From positions 1,240,001-1,304,000 of the forward strand of contig NZ_CP151634.1 of the NCBI RefSeq assembly GCF_038397725.1: a stretch of DNA of 64,000 nucleotides, written 5' to 3'. Source of the stretch: Microbacterium sp. LWO13-1.2. Its GTDB lineage: Bacteria > Actinomycetota > Actinomycetes > Actinomycetales > Microbacteriaceae. The notes under the pieces are model-generated. The model was not told the origin of the DNA, searched no databases, and was given only the letters and a program-made list of their open reading frames with translations. Shown here piece after piece: positions 33,203 to 42,084 of this stretch. A program made the position numbers and the translations under genes. Every line of letters starts with the position of its first letter. The stretch's first letter is position 1.

Positions 33203-33667
33203 ATGGCTGAACGGCGCATGGATGCCGATACCCCGGTGTTCGCGATCGCCGTCGCAGCCGAGCTCGCGGGCATGCACCCGCAGACGCTGCGTCAGTACGA
33301 CCGCATCGGCCTGGTCGTCCCCGGCCGCACCTCCGGCGGCTCCCGCCGCTACTCGACGCGCAACCTCGAACAGCTGCGTGAGGTCGCGCAGCTCTCCTCA
33401 GAGGGCATGAGCCTCCCCGCGATCGCGCGGGTGCTCGCCCTGGAGAACGAGAATCGGATGCTGCGTCGCCGCGTCGCCGAGCTCGAGAACGCGCTCCGCA
33501 CCGAGCGCGAGAACCGTCCGGGCATGCGCGTGTTCGCGGCAGGATCGGCCGGCGTCACACCGATGCTCGGCGGCCGCCGCGTCCGTCGTTCCACCGAGGT
33601 GATGCTGTGGAGTCCGCGCGCACATCGCAACGCCGACGAGAGCGACGGAGATGAGCGGGCGCGATAG
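33203..33667 (+). CDS. hspR: Heat-shock repressor HspR (MerR family)
   Basis: 154 residues. The MerR-type winged helix is VFAIAVAAELAGMHPQTLRQYDRIGL, with SGGSRRYSTRNLEQLREV as the wing. It is followed by a dimerising coiled coil and a basic tail. HspR binds HAIR repeats, aided by DnaK, to repress chaperone genes. Matching operators lie before dnaK and clpB in this window. Last gene of the dnaK operon, giving autoregulation. Confidence 0.96.
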   Translation: MAERRMDADTPVFAIAVAAELAGMHPQTLRQYDRIGLVVPGRTSGGSRRYSTRNLEQLREVAQLSSEGMSLPAIARVLALENENRMLRRRVAELENALRTERENRPGMRVFAAGSAGVTPMLGGRRVRRSTEVMLWSPRAHRNADESDGDERAR

Positions 33668-33679
33668 TGTGGCGACACG

Positions 33680-35059
33680 ATGAGGATGACCCGTCGAACG
33701 CTGCTCGCCGGCGCCGGAGCCGGCGCCCTCTCCGTGCTGCTCGCTTCGTGCACACCGGGACCTGATCCGACACCCGGGCCGACGAAGACCACTGCGCCCA
33801 CACCAGGGCCGACCCCGTCGAACGGCGTTCCGCTGCCGACCGGCGTCGTGCGAAGCGCGTGGTCGACCGATCCTTTCGCGCGCGGAGCTGCGAGCTACAT
33901 GCCTGTGGGCGCGCAACCGGGAGTTCGGGAAACGCTGGCGGGCCCCGTCGGAGGTCGAATCTTCTTCGCGGGTGAGGCGACGAGTGCGGATGCTCCGGGC
34001 ACGATGCGCGGTGCGCTCCGCTCCGGCCAGCGCGCCGCAGCCGAGCTGCTGGAGGTCGGCGGCGGAGGCGAGCGGATCGCGGTGATCGGTGCCGGGCTGG
34101 CCGGTGCCGGCGCCGCGGCGCGACTGCGGGACGTGGGTCTCGACGTCACCGTTCTGGAGGCTCGGCCTCGTGTCGGCGGCCGGGTCGAGTCGTGGTCCGA
34201 CGATGCGTGGCCGGTGCCGGTGCAGTTCGGTGGATGGCTGCTCGACGGCGCGGACACGAACCTCCGTGGAGATCTGGAAGCATCCGGCATCCCGATCGCT
34301 GATCTCGTGCCGGCCGGATGGTTCTCCGCCGAGGGCGAGATCGAGCCCGTCGAGGTGCAGCCGGTGCGGTCGGCCCTCGACGCGGCGAGCAGTCTGCTCG
34401 CCGACGTCCCCCTCGCCGATGCCCTCTCGGAAGCCGGAGTGGACCCCGCCGATCCCGGTATCGCCGCGCTGCTCGCGTTCGTCGCTGCGACGTCAGGTGC
34501 TGACGCCGCCGAGGTGTCCGCGTGGTTCCCGCCCGCACTGATCAGCGGTGACCTCGCCGCACCGACCGGCGATGTCTCCGCGCTCTTCGACGGTCTGCTG
34601 GACGGGTCGCAGGTTCGGCTGTCCTCCCCGGTCAGTCACGTCGCCTACGACGACACCGGCGTCAGCCTCCGCCTCGGAACCGGGGAGTCGCTGTCGTTCG
34701 ATCGCGTCATCGTCACGGTGCCGCTGGGCGTGCTGCAGCAACAGGCGATCGAGTTCGATCCTGCTCTGCCGCTCGCGCACCGAGGTGCGATCACCGCGCT
34801 CGCCATGGGCCACATCGAAACGGTGTGGCTGCAGTTCGAGGAGCCGTTCTGGGACGCCGAGGCGAGCATCTGGCACGTCGTCGGCGGCGAAGCGACGATC
34901 CGCACCTGGATCAACCTCTTCCCGACGACCGGCGAAGCCGTGCTGGTGGGCATCGTCGGCGGAGCGGCCGCCCAGGAGTTCGCGGCGCTCAAGCCGGATG
35001 AGGCGATCGCCGCCGCGGCCGAGTCACTCGGCTCCTTCGTGCGCGCGGACAGCCCCTGA
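33680..35059 (+). CDS. Tat-type lipoprotein flavin amine oxidase with circularly permuted domain order
   Basis: 459 residues. The N-terminus MTRRTLLAGAG...LLASC has a twin-arginine motif and a lipobox (Cys about 24), then a Thr/Pro/Gly linker. Residues ~59-125 carry WSTDPFARGAASYMPVG, GRIFFAGEATS and GTMRGALRSGQRAA. In monoamine/polyamine oxidases this is the extreme C-terminal FAD-binding block. The normal N-terminal FAD fold (IAVIGAGLAGAGAAARL, VLEARPRVGGRVE) comes only afterwards, at ~132-170. The protein ends at AAESLGSFVRADSP, where the canonical sequence would run into the W..DPF block. All parts of a complete enzyme are therefore present in shifted order. Substrate unknown. A TAGTGT box lies nine bases before the start. 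Confidence 0.88.
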   Translation: MRMTRRTLLAGAGAGALSVLLASCTPGPDPTPGPTKTTAPTPGPTPSNGVPLPTGVVRSAWSTDPFARGAASYMPVGAQPGVRETLAGPVGGRIFFAGEATSADAPGTMRGALRSGQRAAAELLEVGGGGERIAVIGAGLAGAGAAARLRDVGLDVTVLEARPRVGGRVESWSDDAWPVPVQFGGWLLDGADTNLRGDLEASGIPIADLVPAGWFSAEGEIEPVEVQPVRSALDAASSLLADVPLADALSEAGVDPADPGIAALLAFVAATSGADAAEVSAWFPPALISGDLAAPTGDVSALFDGLLDGSQVRLSSPVSHVAYDDTGVSLRLGTGESLSFDRVIVTVPLGVLQQQAIEFDPALPLAHRGAITALAMGHIETVWLQFEEPFWDAEASIWHVVGGEATIRTWINLFPTTGEAVLVGIVGGAAAQEFAALKPDEAIAAAAESLGSFVRADSP

Positions 35060-35707
35060 GCGCATCCGCACGCTCCATGACCAGCTGAGCGGCCGTACTC
35101 GACTGATGATCACGAGCACGGTCGCGACGAGGGCGAAGATCGCCAGTGCGATGCCGGCGGTGACGACGAACTCCCCGAACCCGCTGACCTGCCGCGGGTC
35201 GAGGAAGTAGTACGGGTACCAGCCGATGAGCGGGCCCCGCCACATCGTCACCGCACCCCACAGCAGCGGATACGCCAGTGAAGCCGGAACCACCCACCAC
35301 GGCACCCGGCGGTGGCCGGGGGTCAAGATCCACGCGAGCGCCGTGCAAGCGGGCAGCCAGAAATGCATCAGCTGGTCCGACCAGGGGACGTCGACGCGGA
35401 TGCCGCGGACCCCCGCCTGCCAGACGATCAGGGCGAAGGCGAGACCGGCTGTGATCGTCCACGTGAGCACCATCGCGAGGGCGACGGTGAGCCACCGAGG
35501 ATCGGCCGGGCGGCGGTAGGCGATGACGCCGGCGACGATGAACAGCAGGACGAATGCGCAATTCGACTGGACGGTCAGGTAGGCGAAGAAGTTCTGCCCT
35601 GCGATCGTCTGCGAGCTGAGACCCCATGCCAGTCGATGGATCAGCGCGGCCAGGCACACCGCCGCCGCGGCGAGACGGGTCAGCGCAAAGGTACTTCGTG
35701 CCGTCAC
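35024..35707 (-). CDS. Pr6Pr-type integral membrane protein
   Basis: 227 residues, six predicted helices. Family marks include FFAYLTVQSNCAFVLLFIVAG, the conserved SDQLMHFWLPACTALAWIL and PYYFLDPRQVSGFGEFV. Function unknown. An AGGAGG site precedes the start at 35707. Its last 36 bases overlap the end of the amine oxidase gene tail to tail, so the two stop regions share sequence. Confidence 0.87.
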   Translation of the reverse strand: MTARSTFALTRLAAAAVCLAALIHRLAWGLSSQTIAGQNFFAYLTVQSNCAFVLLFIVAGVIAYRRPADPRWLTVALAMVLTWTITAGLAFALIVWQAGVRGIRVDVPWSDQLMHFWLPACTALAWILTPGHRRVPWWVVPASLAYPLLWGAVTMWRGPLIGWYPYYFLDPRQVSGFGEFVVTAGIALAIFALVATVLVIISRVRPLSWSWSVRMRSGAVRAHEGAE

Positions 35708-35778
35708 CGTCCTGTTGCCTCCTGTCGCGTCGCGGCTCTCGCGCTCTCTGGCGAGTCTACGGAGCGTTCACCCGCCGG

Positions 35779-35801
35779 ATTCGACGGGGTCACCGTCGAA
35801 T
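35779..35801. promoter_or_regulatory. 9-bp perfect dyad in a divergent promoter region
   Basis: ATTCGACGG and CCGTCGAAT flank GGTCA, between the Pr6Pr gene (minus) and the LuxR-type regulator (plus). It could be an operator for the regulator. The rest of this 212-base spacer shows nothing further. Confidence 0.4.
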
Positions 35802-35919
35802 CGGCAGCGCACGCGTCACTATTCGCAGGGAACGCACACCTTCTCTGTATGACGGATCTTCCTCGGCGCGCAACGACGGCTGACAGCACGAGAACTTCTC
35901 GGGCATCGGGCGACGCGCG

Positions 35920-36675
35920 GTGCTGAGCACGCCCGCGGATGCACACCGTATGCGTCGCGCCTTGATCGTCGATGAGTTCGTCATACAGCGCGCCCGCATC
36001 GAACAGCTGCTGACGGGGATCGCGGGCCTGGAAGTCGTCGGAGTCTGCAACACGATCCGCGAGTTCGTGGAGTGGCTGCGTCATACCGAGAGGACGCGAT
36101 GGCCGCATCTGCTCGTTCTCGGGATCCCGTTCGATTCCTGGTCGCCGAACGACATCTCGGCACTCACAGCCTTGCGAGAGGCGGGCATCCGTGTCCTCGC
36201 CCTCACGACACCGACCGCGCGGATGACAGCGCGTCGTGTCGCCGACGCCGGCGCTGAGGGGTTCATAACCACCGCCGATTCGGAAGACGACCTCGTCGCT
36301 GCTGCCGAGATCGTGCTGAGGGGAGGAACGATCATGACCGCGCGCGCACACGCCATCATCCGTGTCGCATCCGAGGGCACGCGTCTGAGCGCGCAAGAGG
36401 CACGGGTGCTCGCGCTCTATGCGGGTGGTCTGACCATCGGTCGAGCGGCTGATGTCATGGGCATACGCCACGACACGGCGCGAAAGTACCTGAACCGCGT
36501 CCGCGACAAATTCACGTCCGCGGGTCGCCCGGCCCGATCGAAGCTCGAACTCGCGCAGATCGCGTGGGCCGACGGCTACGCCGAGCCCTCGCTGCGACAA
36601 GGACCCGGCATCCAACAACACCTTGTGTCGACGCGAATGCCGAAAAGCGGAGGCCGGTCTGCCGATTCCGTGTGA
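35920..36675 (+). CDS. LuxR-type regulator with degenerate receiver domain
   Basis: 251 residues from GTG at 35920; ATG at 35950 (MRRALIVDEF) is equally possible and gives a cleaner receiver start. The first ~130 residues have the receiver fold, but the phosphoacceptor position reads HLLVLGIP (Gly in place of Asp) and the switch Lys is Thr in GFITTADSED. Phosphorylation is therefore unlikely. The C-terminal helix-turn-helix is RLSAQEARVLALYAGGLTIG and IRHDTARKYLNRVR, with a ~45-residue basic tail. No sensor kinase is adjacent. An orphan regulator; target unknown. Confidence 0.82.
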   Translation: MLSTPADAHRMRRALIVDEFVIQRARIEQLLTGIAGLEVVGVCNTIREFVEWLRHTERTRWPHLLVLGIPFDSWSPNDISALTALREAGIRVLALTTPTARMTARRVADAGAEGFITTADSEDDLVAAAEIVLRGGTIMTARAHAIIRVASEGTRLSAQEARVLALYAGGLTIGRAADVMGIRHDTARKYLNRVRDKFTSAGRPARSKLELAQIAWADGYAEPSLRQGPGIQQHLVSTRMPKSGGRSADSV

Positions 36676-36731
36676 CGACGAAACACGGCGACACCTATTC
36701 AGCGGAATGAAAAGTGAAGTTCCTACGGTGA

Positions 36732-36752
36732 GAGCAGGGAACCTCCCTGCTC
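36732..36752. terminator. Hairpin downstream of the LuxR-type gene
   Basis: GAGCAGGGA and TCCCTGCTC pair perfectly over 9 bp around ACC, 57 bases after the LuxR stop and 40 bases before the DoxX start. Confidence 0.5.
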
Positions 36753-36792
36753 CGCGCTTGGCGCGTGTCCTGCCACGAAGGAACCACTCCTC

Positions 36793-37233
36793 ATGACGAA
36801 CACCTCCGCCCCCTCCGCTGCTGCGTCGCTGGGACTTCTCGTCCTCCGCGTCGTGGTCGGCGCCATCTTCATCGCCCACGGTGCCCAGAAGATCTTCGTA
36901 TTCACCCTCCCCGGCACGATCGAGAGCTTCACCGCGATGGGCGTACCACTGCCCGCCATCGCCGCGACTGTCGTCGCCTTCGTCGAGTTCGGCGGGGGCA
37001 TCCTCCTCGTGCTCGGCTTCTTCACCCGCCTGGTCGGGATCCTCCTGGCGATCAACATGGTCGTCGCGCTCGTCCTCGTGCACCTTCCCGCCGGACTCTG
37101 GGTCGGCAACGGAGGCTACGAGTTCGTGGCCGTGCTCGGAGCCGCCGCTCTGGCACTGGCGCTCATCGGTGCCGGCCGGCTCTCGCTCGACAGGGCGCTG
37201 CTCCGCGGGCGCGTTCCCGCCTGGCTGACCTGA
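36793..37233 (+). CDS. DoxX-family membrane protein
   Basis: 146 residues, four predicted helices. Family features are GLLVLRVVVGAIFIAHGAQK, a loop with Phe/Thr (SFTAMGVPLPAIAA) and GGGILLVLGFFTRLVGILLA. DoxX proteins are linked to thiol/redox stress and quinone reduction in some bacteria; no role can be assigned here. The start has GAAGGA upstream. The gene is followed by a strong hairpin terminator. Confidence 0.92.
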   Translation: MTNTSAPSAAASLGLLVLRVVVGAIFIAHGAQKIFVFTLPGTIESFTAMGVPLPAIAATVVAFVEFGGGILLVLGFFTRLVGILLAINMVVALVLVHLPAGLWVGNGGYEFVAVLGAAALALALIGAGRLSLDRALLRGRVPAWLT

Positions 37234-37252
37234 TCGCGCAGCGCGCATGAAG

Positions 37253-37289
37253 GAAGCAGGGGATCGGCGTCGAGCCGGTCCCCTGCTTC
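37253..37289 (+). terminator. Rho-independent-like hairpin after the DoxX gene
   Basis: GAAGCAGGGG and CCCCTGCTTC pair perfectly over 10 bp, and the stem extends imperfectly inward through ATCGGC/GCCGGT. No T-tract. Confidence 0.7.
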
Positions 37290-37301
37290 GTCCCCGATAG
37301 C

Positions 37302-37307
37302 TACAGT
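37302..37307 (+). promoter_or_regulatory. -10 box of leaderless promoter for the LacI regulator
   Basis: TACAGT ends six bases before the ATG at 37314. Confidence 0.55.
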
Positions 37308-37313
37308 TGGGGA

Positions 37314-38336
37314 ATGTCCAAACCGAAGCGCGTGACCATCACGGATATCGCGCGTCTGGCCGGGGTGTCGCCGGGTGCGGTGTCCTTCGCTCTGAACGGT
37401 CGCCCCGGGGTCAGCGAGCAGACGCGGCAGCGCATCCTCGAGATCGCCGAGGCGCACCAATGGCTGCCGAGCTCGGCGGCACGAGCGCTGGTCGGTTCGC
37501 GAGCCGGGGTCATCGGCTTCGCCGTGAACCGCTCGGCAGGGACCCTCGGGGCCGAGGCCTTCTTCACCGACCTCATCGCGGGTGTGCAATCGGCGCTCGC
37601 CGAGAACCGCATCGCGATGCAGATGGTGCTCGTCGCCTCGATCGAGGAAGAGGTGGCGACCTACCGCCGCTGGAGCAGTGCCAATCAGGTCGACGGCGTG
37701 ATCGTGATCGATCCGCGAGACGACGACCCGCGTCTCACTGTGCTCCGCGATCTCGCCCTACCGGCCGTCGTCATCGGAAGCCATGCGTCCGATGACGCCC
37801 ATCCGGCGTCGATCTGGCTGGACGACAGCCAGGTCGCACACGCCCTCTTCGACTACCTGGTCGCGCTCAGGCACCGTTCGATCGTGTACGTCGCGGGTCC
37901 GGCCGAGTTCCAGCACACCCGGATGCGCACCGAGGTGCTCCTGGGCCAGCAGGATCGCGGCGTGGTCGGAGAAGTGATCGCCACCGACTTCTCGCCGGGC
38001 GAGGCATCGACCGCGATGCGCCGCCTGCTCAGCCGTCGGGAGCGGCCGTCGGCGGTCGTCTTCGACAACGACGTCATGGCGATCGCCGGCATGCGGGTCG
38101 CGCAGGAGATGCGGATCTCGGTGCCGGACGAGCTCTCCATCGCATCGTTCGACGATTCCGTCGTGGCGGGGCTCGTGCACCCGTCGATCACCTGCATCAC
38201 CCGCGACACCTTCGGCCTCGGCGCGGATGCCGCCGAATTCCTGCTCGATCAGATCGACTCGGCCGAGATCCTTCCCGATCGGATCGGGCCTCTGCCAAGC
38301 CTCACCGTGCGCGAGAGCACCGCGGCGCCGCGCTGA
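37314..38336 (+). CDS. LacI-family repressor of the glycan locus
   Basis: 340 residues. The N-terminal helix-turn-helix is VTITDIARLAGVSPGAVSFALNGRPGV, followed by the hinge helix (SSAARALVGSRAGVIGFAV) and a periplasmic-binding-like sugar domain with VVFDNDVMAIAGMRVAQE and SIASFDDSVVAGLVHPSITC. It faces the GH5-like gene tail to tail. Two matching palindromes in the locus (39734-39749 and 44478-44493) have the CpG-centred form of LacI-family operators, so this protein is the likely repressor. Inducer unknown, probably a mannose- or GlcNAc-containing oligosaccharide. Confidence 0.93.
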   Translation: MSKPKRVTITDIARLAGVSPGAVSFALNGRPGVSEQTRQRILEIAEAHQWLPSSAARALVGSRAGVIGFAVNRSAGTLGAEAFFTDLIAGVQSALAENRIAMQMVLVASIEEEVATYRRWSSANQVDGVIVIDPRDDDPRLTVLRDLALPAVVIGSHASDDAHPASIWLDDSQVAHALFDYLVALRHRSIVYVAGPAEFQHTRMRTEVLLGQQDRGVVGEVIATDFSPGEASTAMRRLLSRRERPSAVVFDNDVMAIAGMRVAQEMRISVPDELSIASFDDSVVAGLVHPSITCITRDTFGLGADAAEFLLDQIDSAEILPDRIGPLPSLTVRESTAAPR

Positions 38337-38366
38337 CCCTGCTCGCGACCGGACCCGGCCGGATGC

Positions 38367-39653
38367 TCAGACGACGGTGTTCTGCGACGTGTAGTCCTCG
38401 CCGCTGAGCGCGGGGCGGACGAGCTCGGTGATGCCGCGTGCCGCGAGCACCTCGGGCTTGTCGGCATCCAGCGACGTGACGATGGCCGGGTCGACGCCGG
38501 CCGTGCAGGCATCCACCCACGCCTGGAAGATCGAACCGCCAGGGCTCATCGCCGCGCGACTGATCGGCGTCTCGTTCTCATCGACCTCGACGACGATGCC
38601 GAGCGGACGGGGCGGCGCGGGCTGCCGTTCGCGCAGTTCGGGGATGATCTCGGCGAAGCGACGGCCGATCGGCTTCGCCGCGCCGTCCTGATCGACGAGG
38701 CCGAGCGTGTACTCCAGCTCCGGGAAGTCGGCCAGGGATCGGCTGACGTCGTGGGAGCACCACCAGGTGACGCCCCAGAGATTCTCGGTGCGGGCTGCCG
38801 AGCGCACGGTGGCCTCGAGGAAGTCCGGCGTCTCTTCGGGCGTCAGGCAGTTCGAAGGGGCGCCGACCTCTTGCAGCCAGATCGCGCGATCGGGATCGGT
38901 GGCGAAGCCCCGCGCCAGCTCGATCATGTACTCGGCATGCCGATCCGACGCCACCGAGCGTCCGCCGTAGCGCTGCGCTGTGCCGTTGAAGATCCACGAG
39001 TGCACCGTGCTCATCGCGCCGAGGCGCGAGGCGAGTGCCGGCGTGAAGCCGTGCCCGTCCATGTACCAGGCGGCGTCGTATTCGCTGTGCACGTGCTGCT
39101 GTGCGGGCGCGGCCTTCTGCGCCGCATCCAGAAGCGTCGTGATCCAGTTCGCGGCCTCGGCCTCGGTGACCGGCCACGGAGACGGGTGCGTCTTCGCCGA
39201 GAACTGGTTCGTCTCGTTGCCGAGAGTGAAACCGAGGAAGTTCCCGGCGTCCCCGAGCCGTGCGCCCAGCCGCTCGACGAGGGCGACCTGCCCGCTGAGG
39301 GCGTCGGGGTGCGTGAACATGTTCTTGTCGTGCCAGGTGAACAACCAGGACGGGACGAAGTCGAAGCTCGAGAGGTGACCCTGGATGACATCGACGCTCG
39401 CGTCGAGTCCGAACTCCGCGGCGATGTCGACCACGGCACGGACGTCCTCGACGGCTTCGGCGCGGACCAGCGTGCGGTTCGGCTGCAGGACCGTCCACAG
39501 CGGGAAGATCCGCACGTGGTCGAGGCCCAGGTCGGCGAGGGCGGCGAAGTCGCGACGCACCTCATCGAGATCCAGCGACATCCACGCGTGCATCCACTCG
39601 GAGCGTGGCGTGTAGTTCGCGCCGAAGCGCAGTGGGGCGATCGCGGTCGACAT
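38367..39653 (-). CDS. Glycoside hydrolase, GH5-like (beta-mannosidase/mannanase type)
   Basis: 428 residues with a TIM-barrel pattern. The acid/base is probably E147 in [12 protein letters not shown] (NE pair at the end of strand 4) and the nucleophile E262 in [10 protein letters not shown], the clan GH-A arrangement. There is no signal peptide, so it acts inside the cell on imported oligosaccharides. The exact GH family (5, 113 or a relative) cannot be fixed by eye. AAAGGATCGCC precedes the start. It shares a divergent promoter region and LacI-type operator with the sugar importer. Confidence 0.82.
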   Translation of the reverse strand: MSTAIAPLRFGANYTPRSEWMHAWMSLDLDEVRRDFAALADLGLDHVRIFPLWTVLQPNRTLVRAEAVEDVRAVVDIAAEFGLDASVDVIQGHLSSFDFVPSWLFTWHDKNMFTHPDALSGQVALVERLGARLGDAGNFLGFTLGNETNQFSAKTHPSPWPVTEAEAANWITTLLDAAQKAAPAQQHVHSEYDAAWYMDGHGFTPALASRLGAMSTVHSWIFNGTAQRYGGRSVASDRHAEYMIELARGFATDPDRAIWLQEVGAPSNCLTPEETPDFLEATVRSAARTENLWGVTWWCSHDVSRSLADFPELEYTLGLVDQDGAAKPIGRRFAEIIPELRERQPAPPRPLGIVVEVDENETPISRAAMSPGGSIFQAWVDACTAGVDPAIVTSLDADKPEVLAARGITELVRPALSGEDYTSQNTVV

Positions 39654-39733
39654 GGCGATCCTTTCGTGGAGTCTGGTGCCGGTCGGCGGCGACGGTGTGG
39701 GCGAATCGGCGGTGCTTATGGCATGCTATGGTC

Positions 39734-39749
39734 ACTATATCGTTTTAGT
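39734..39749. promoter_or_regulatory. LacI-type operator 1
   Basis: ACTATATCGTTTTAGT is a CpG-centred partial palindrome matching the site at 44478 in 15 of 16 positions. It sits two bases downstream of an extended -10-like TGCTATGGT in the divergent spacer between the GH5-like gene and the sugar-binding protein gene. Confidence 0.8.
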
Positions 39750-39811
39750 AGAGGCTGTGATGGCGACTCGGACGAGGCGCAGCGGCCGGACCACTTCGAA
39801 GGAGAACGTCC

Positions 39812-41095
39812 ATGAAGATTCGTACGACGGCCGCCGCGGGCATTGCGGTTGCGGCATCCCTCGTTCTCGCCGGATGCACCGGAGGCGCTCCGGCGCCTGC
39901 GGGCGGCGATGGTGAGATCAAGGGTGAGATCGACTTCCAGACCTGGTCTCTGAAGAACGACAAGTTCACTCCCTACTTCGAGGACGTCATCGACGCGTTC
40001 GAGAAGGAGAACCCCGGCACGACGGTGAACTGGATCGACCAGCCGGCCGACGGCTACGAGGACAAGATCCTGCAGCAGGCCGAATCCGGCGAGCTGCCCG
40101 ACGTCATCAACCTTCCGCCGGAGTACGCGTACGCTCTCGCCGAGGCCGGACAGCTGCTCGACCTCGGCGGCGCATCCGACGTGATCGACGACTACGTCGA
40201 CGGCGGTGTCGCGGCGTACACCTACGACGGCATCGACGGTTCGTTCGGGTTCCCGTGGTACCTGGGCACCGAGCTCAACTACTGGAACAAGGCGCTGCTC
40301 GCGAAGGGCGGCGTCGACGCGACGCCGACTACTTTCGAGGAGACCCTCGATGCTGCCGAGAAGCTCGCCGCAGTCGGCATCCAGACGATCTCGGATGTGC
40401 CGAGCCCGAAGTCGCTGCAGATCATGGTCACCGATGGCGGAGGCACTCAGAGCGTCTACAAGGACGGGGAGTTCGGCTTCGACACTCCCGAGGCTGAGGC
40501 GATCATCGAGCGCTATGCCGAGCTCTACAAGGCGGGAGCGATCTCGCCGGAGGCCCTGCAGAACGCCGGCACTGCGAACGCCAACATCAACAACTTCAAC
40601 AAGGGCACCGTCGCTTGGGCGACCGCCGGGCCGAACTACATCGACAAGGACATCGCCGTGAACGCGCCGACGCTCCTGCCTGACGTCGACGTCACCAACG
40701 GCTTCGGCAACCCGCCGCTGTTCGTGCAGGGGATCAGCGTGTCGGCGAACTCCACCAACTCCGCAACAGCCCTTGCCTTCGCCGAGTTCCTCACGAACAC
40801 CTCGAACCAGATCGAGTTCGTCAAGCTCGCCACCGGCTTCTTCCCCGGAACCAAGGCGGCGAATGAGGACCCCTCTGCGTTCGCTGAGACGGCTCAGAAC
40901 GAGATGCAGGCCGTCGCGAACGAGCTCGCCGCCTCGCAGATGAACGACGCTCAGCTCATCGGCGCCCCGCAGTTCACTGAGGCGATGGAGACCTTCGCCA
41001 AACAGCAGATCGCCCTGGCGGTCAAGGGTGAGATCTCCGCCAAGGAGGCGCTGCAGAAGTCCGTCGAGTACGCGGAGCAGAACGTCGTCGGCTGA
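39812..41095 (+). CDS. Sugar ABC transporter substrate-binding lipoprotein
   Basis: 427 residues. The signal peptide ends in lipobox LVLAGC (Cys about 22), followed by the extracellular solute-binding family 1 fold (IDFQTWSLKNDKFTPYFEDV, DVINLPPEYAYALAEAGQL, GFPWYLGTELNYWNKALL). It delivers oligosaccharide to the two permeases that follow. No ATPase is encoded here; such systems usually share an MsiK-type ATPase elsewhere. GAAGGAG lies before the start. Confidence 0.95.
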   Translation: MKIRTTAAAGIAVAASLVLAGCTGGAPAPAGGDGEIKGEIDFQTWSLKNDKFTPYFEDVIDAFEKENPGTTVNWIDQPADGYEDKILQQAESGELPDVINLPPEYAYALAEAGQLLDLGGASDVIDDYVDGGVAAYTYDGIDGSFGFPWYLGTELNYWNKALLAKGGVDATPTTFEETLDAAEKLAAVGIQTISDVPSPKSLQIMVTDGGGTQSVYKDGEFGFDTPEAEAIIERYAELYKAGAISPEALQNAGTANANINNFNKGTVAWATAGPNYIDKDIAVNAPTLLPDVDVTNGFGNPPLFVQGISVSANSTNSATALAFAEFLTNTSNQIEFVKLATGFFPGTKAANEDPSAFAETAQNEMQAVANELAASQMNDAQLIGAPQFTEAMETFAKQQIALAVKGEISAKEALQKSVEYAEQNVVG

Positions 41096-41130
41096 TCCGA
41101 CGACGACGAACGAAGGGGCCGGGACTCACC

Positions 41131-42084
41131 ATGAGACATCAACGCTGGTACACGCCGTATCTGCTCATCCTCCCCGGTGTGATCTGGGTATTCGTGTTCG
41201 CCCTGTGGCCGTTCGTGAACACGATCGGACTCGCGTTCACGGATGCCCGGCCCCTTCGTCCCGCGGAGTTCGTCGGGCTCGCGAACTTTGCGAAGCTGTT
41301 CGAGGATGAGCGATTCGCGTACGCGCTGACGACGTCGCTGGTCTACGTCGTCGTGTGCGTGCCACTGCTCACCTTCATCCCGCTCCTGCTGGCGCTGCTG
41401 GTGCACGCCAAGATCCCGGCGATCGGGTTCTTCCGCACGACGTTCTACTTCCCGGTGATCGCCTCAGCGGTCGTCGTCGCGATCGTGTGGGAGTTCCTCT
41501 TCTCGGGCAGTGGAACCGTCAACTCGGCGCTGAGCTTCTTCGGCCTCATTGATCGACCGATCGAGTTCCTCTCCGATCGCTGGCTGCTGATCGGATGTGC
41601 GATCGGGCTGACGGTCTGGAAGGGCCTGGGTTACTACATGGTGGTCTACCTCGCCGCCCTCGGGAATGTCGGCCGCGAGCTGCACGAGGCAGCCGCGATG
41701 GACGGGGCAGGGCGGTGGCGCCGGTTCTGGTCGGTCACTGTTCCCGGCGTGCGCGGGCCGATGATGCTCGTCTCCGTGCTGGTATGCGTCGGCGCGATGC
41801 GGGTCTTCACGGAGCTCTACGTGCTCTCCAACGGTTCCGGCGGTCCCGGCGGTAGGGCCATGAGCATGGTGATGCTCATCCAATCGATGGGCAAGGGGCT
41901 CAACGGGCAGGTGGGCTATGCATCTGCGATCTCGCTCGTGCTGTTCCTGTTCACGCTGGTGCCGCTGGCGATCGTCGGCATCCTGAACAACAGTGATGCG
42001 ATCAAAGAAGCGCTGTCGTCCAGGCGGGCAGGGAAGGCCGCGAAGGCCGCTCGCCTCTCGGTCGCAGAGGGAGCCGTCCGATGA
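41131..42084 (+). CDS. Sugar ABC transporter permease, MalF/UgpA type
   Basis: 317 residues, six helices. Carries ALWPFVNTIGLAFTDARP in the first loop and the EAA motif ELHEAAAMDGAGRWRRFWSVTVP near residue 190. Forms the membrane pore with the following permease, with which it overlaps by ATGA. Confidence 0.95.
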   Translation: MRHQRWYTPYLLILPGVIWVFVFALWPFVNTIGLAFTDARPLRPAEFVGLANFAKLFEDERFAYALTTSLVYVVVCVPLLTFIPLLLALLVHAKIPAIGFFRTTFYFPVIASAVVVAIVWEFLFSGSGTVNSALSFFGLIDRPIEFLSDRWLLIGCAIGLTVWKGLGYYMVVYLAALGNVGRELHEAAAMDGAGRWRRFWSVTVPGVRGPMMLVSVLVCVGAMRVFTELYVLSNGSGGPGGRAMSMVMLIQSMGKGLNGQVGYASAISLVLFLFTLVPLAIVGILNNSDAIKEALSSRRAGKAAKAARLSVAEGAVR

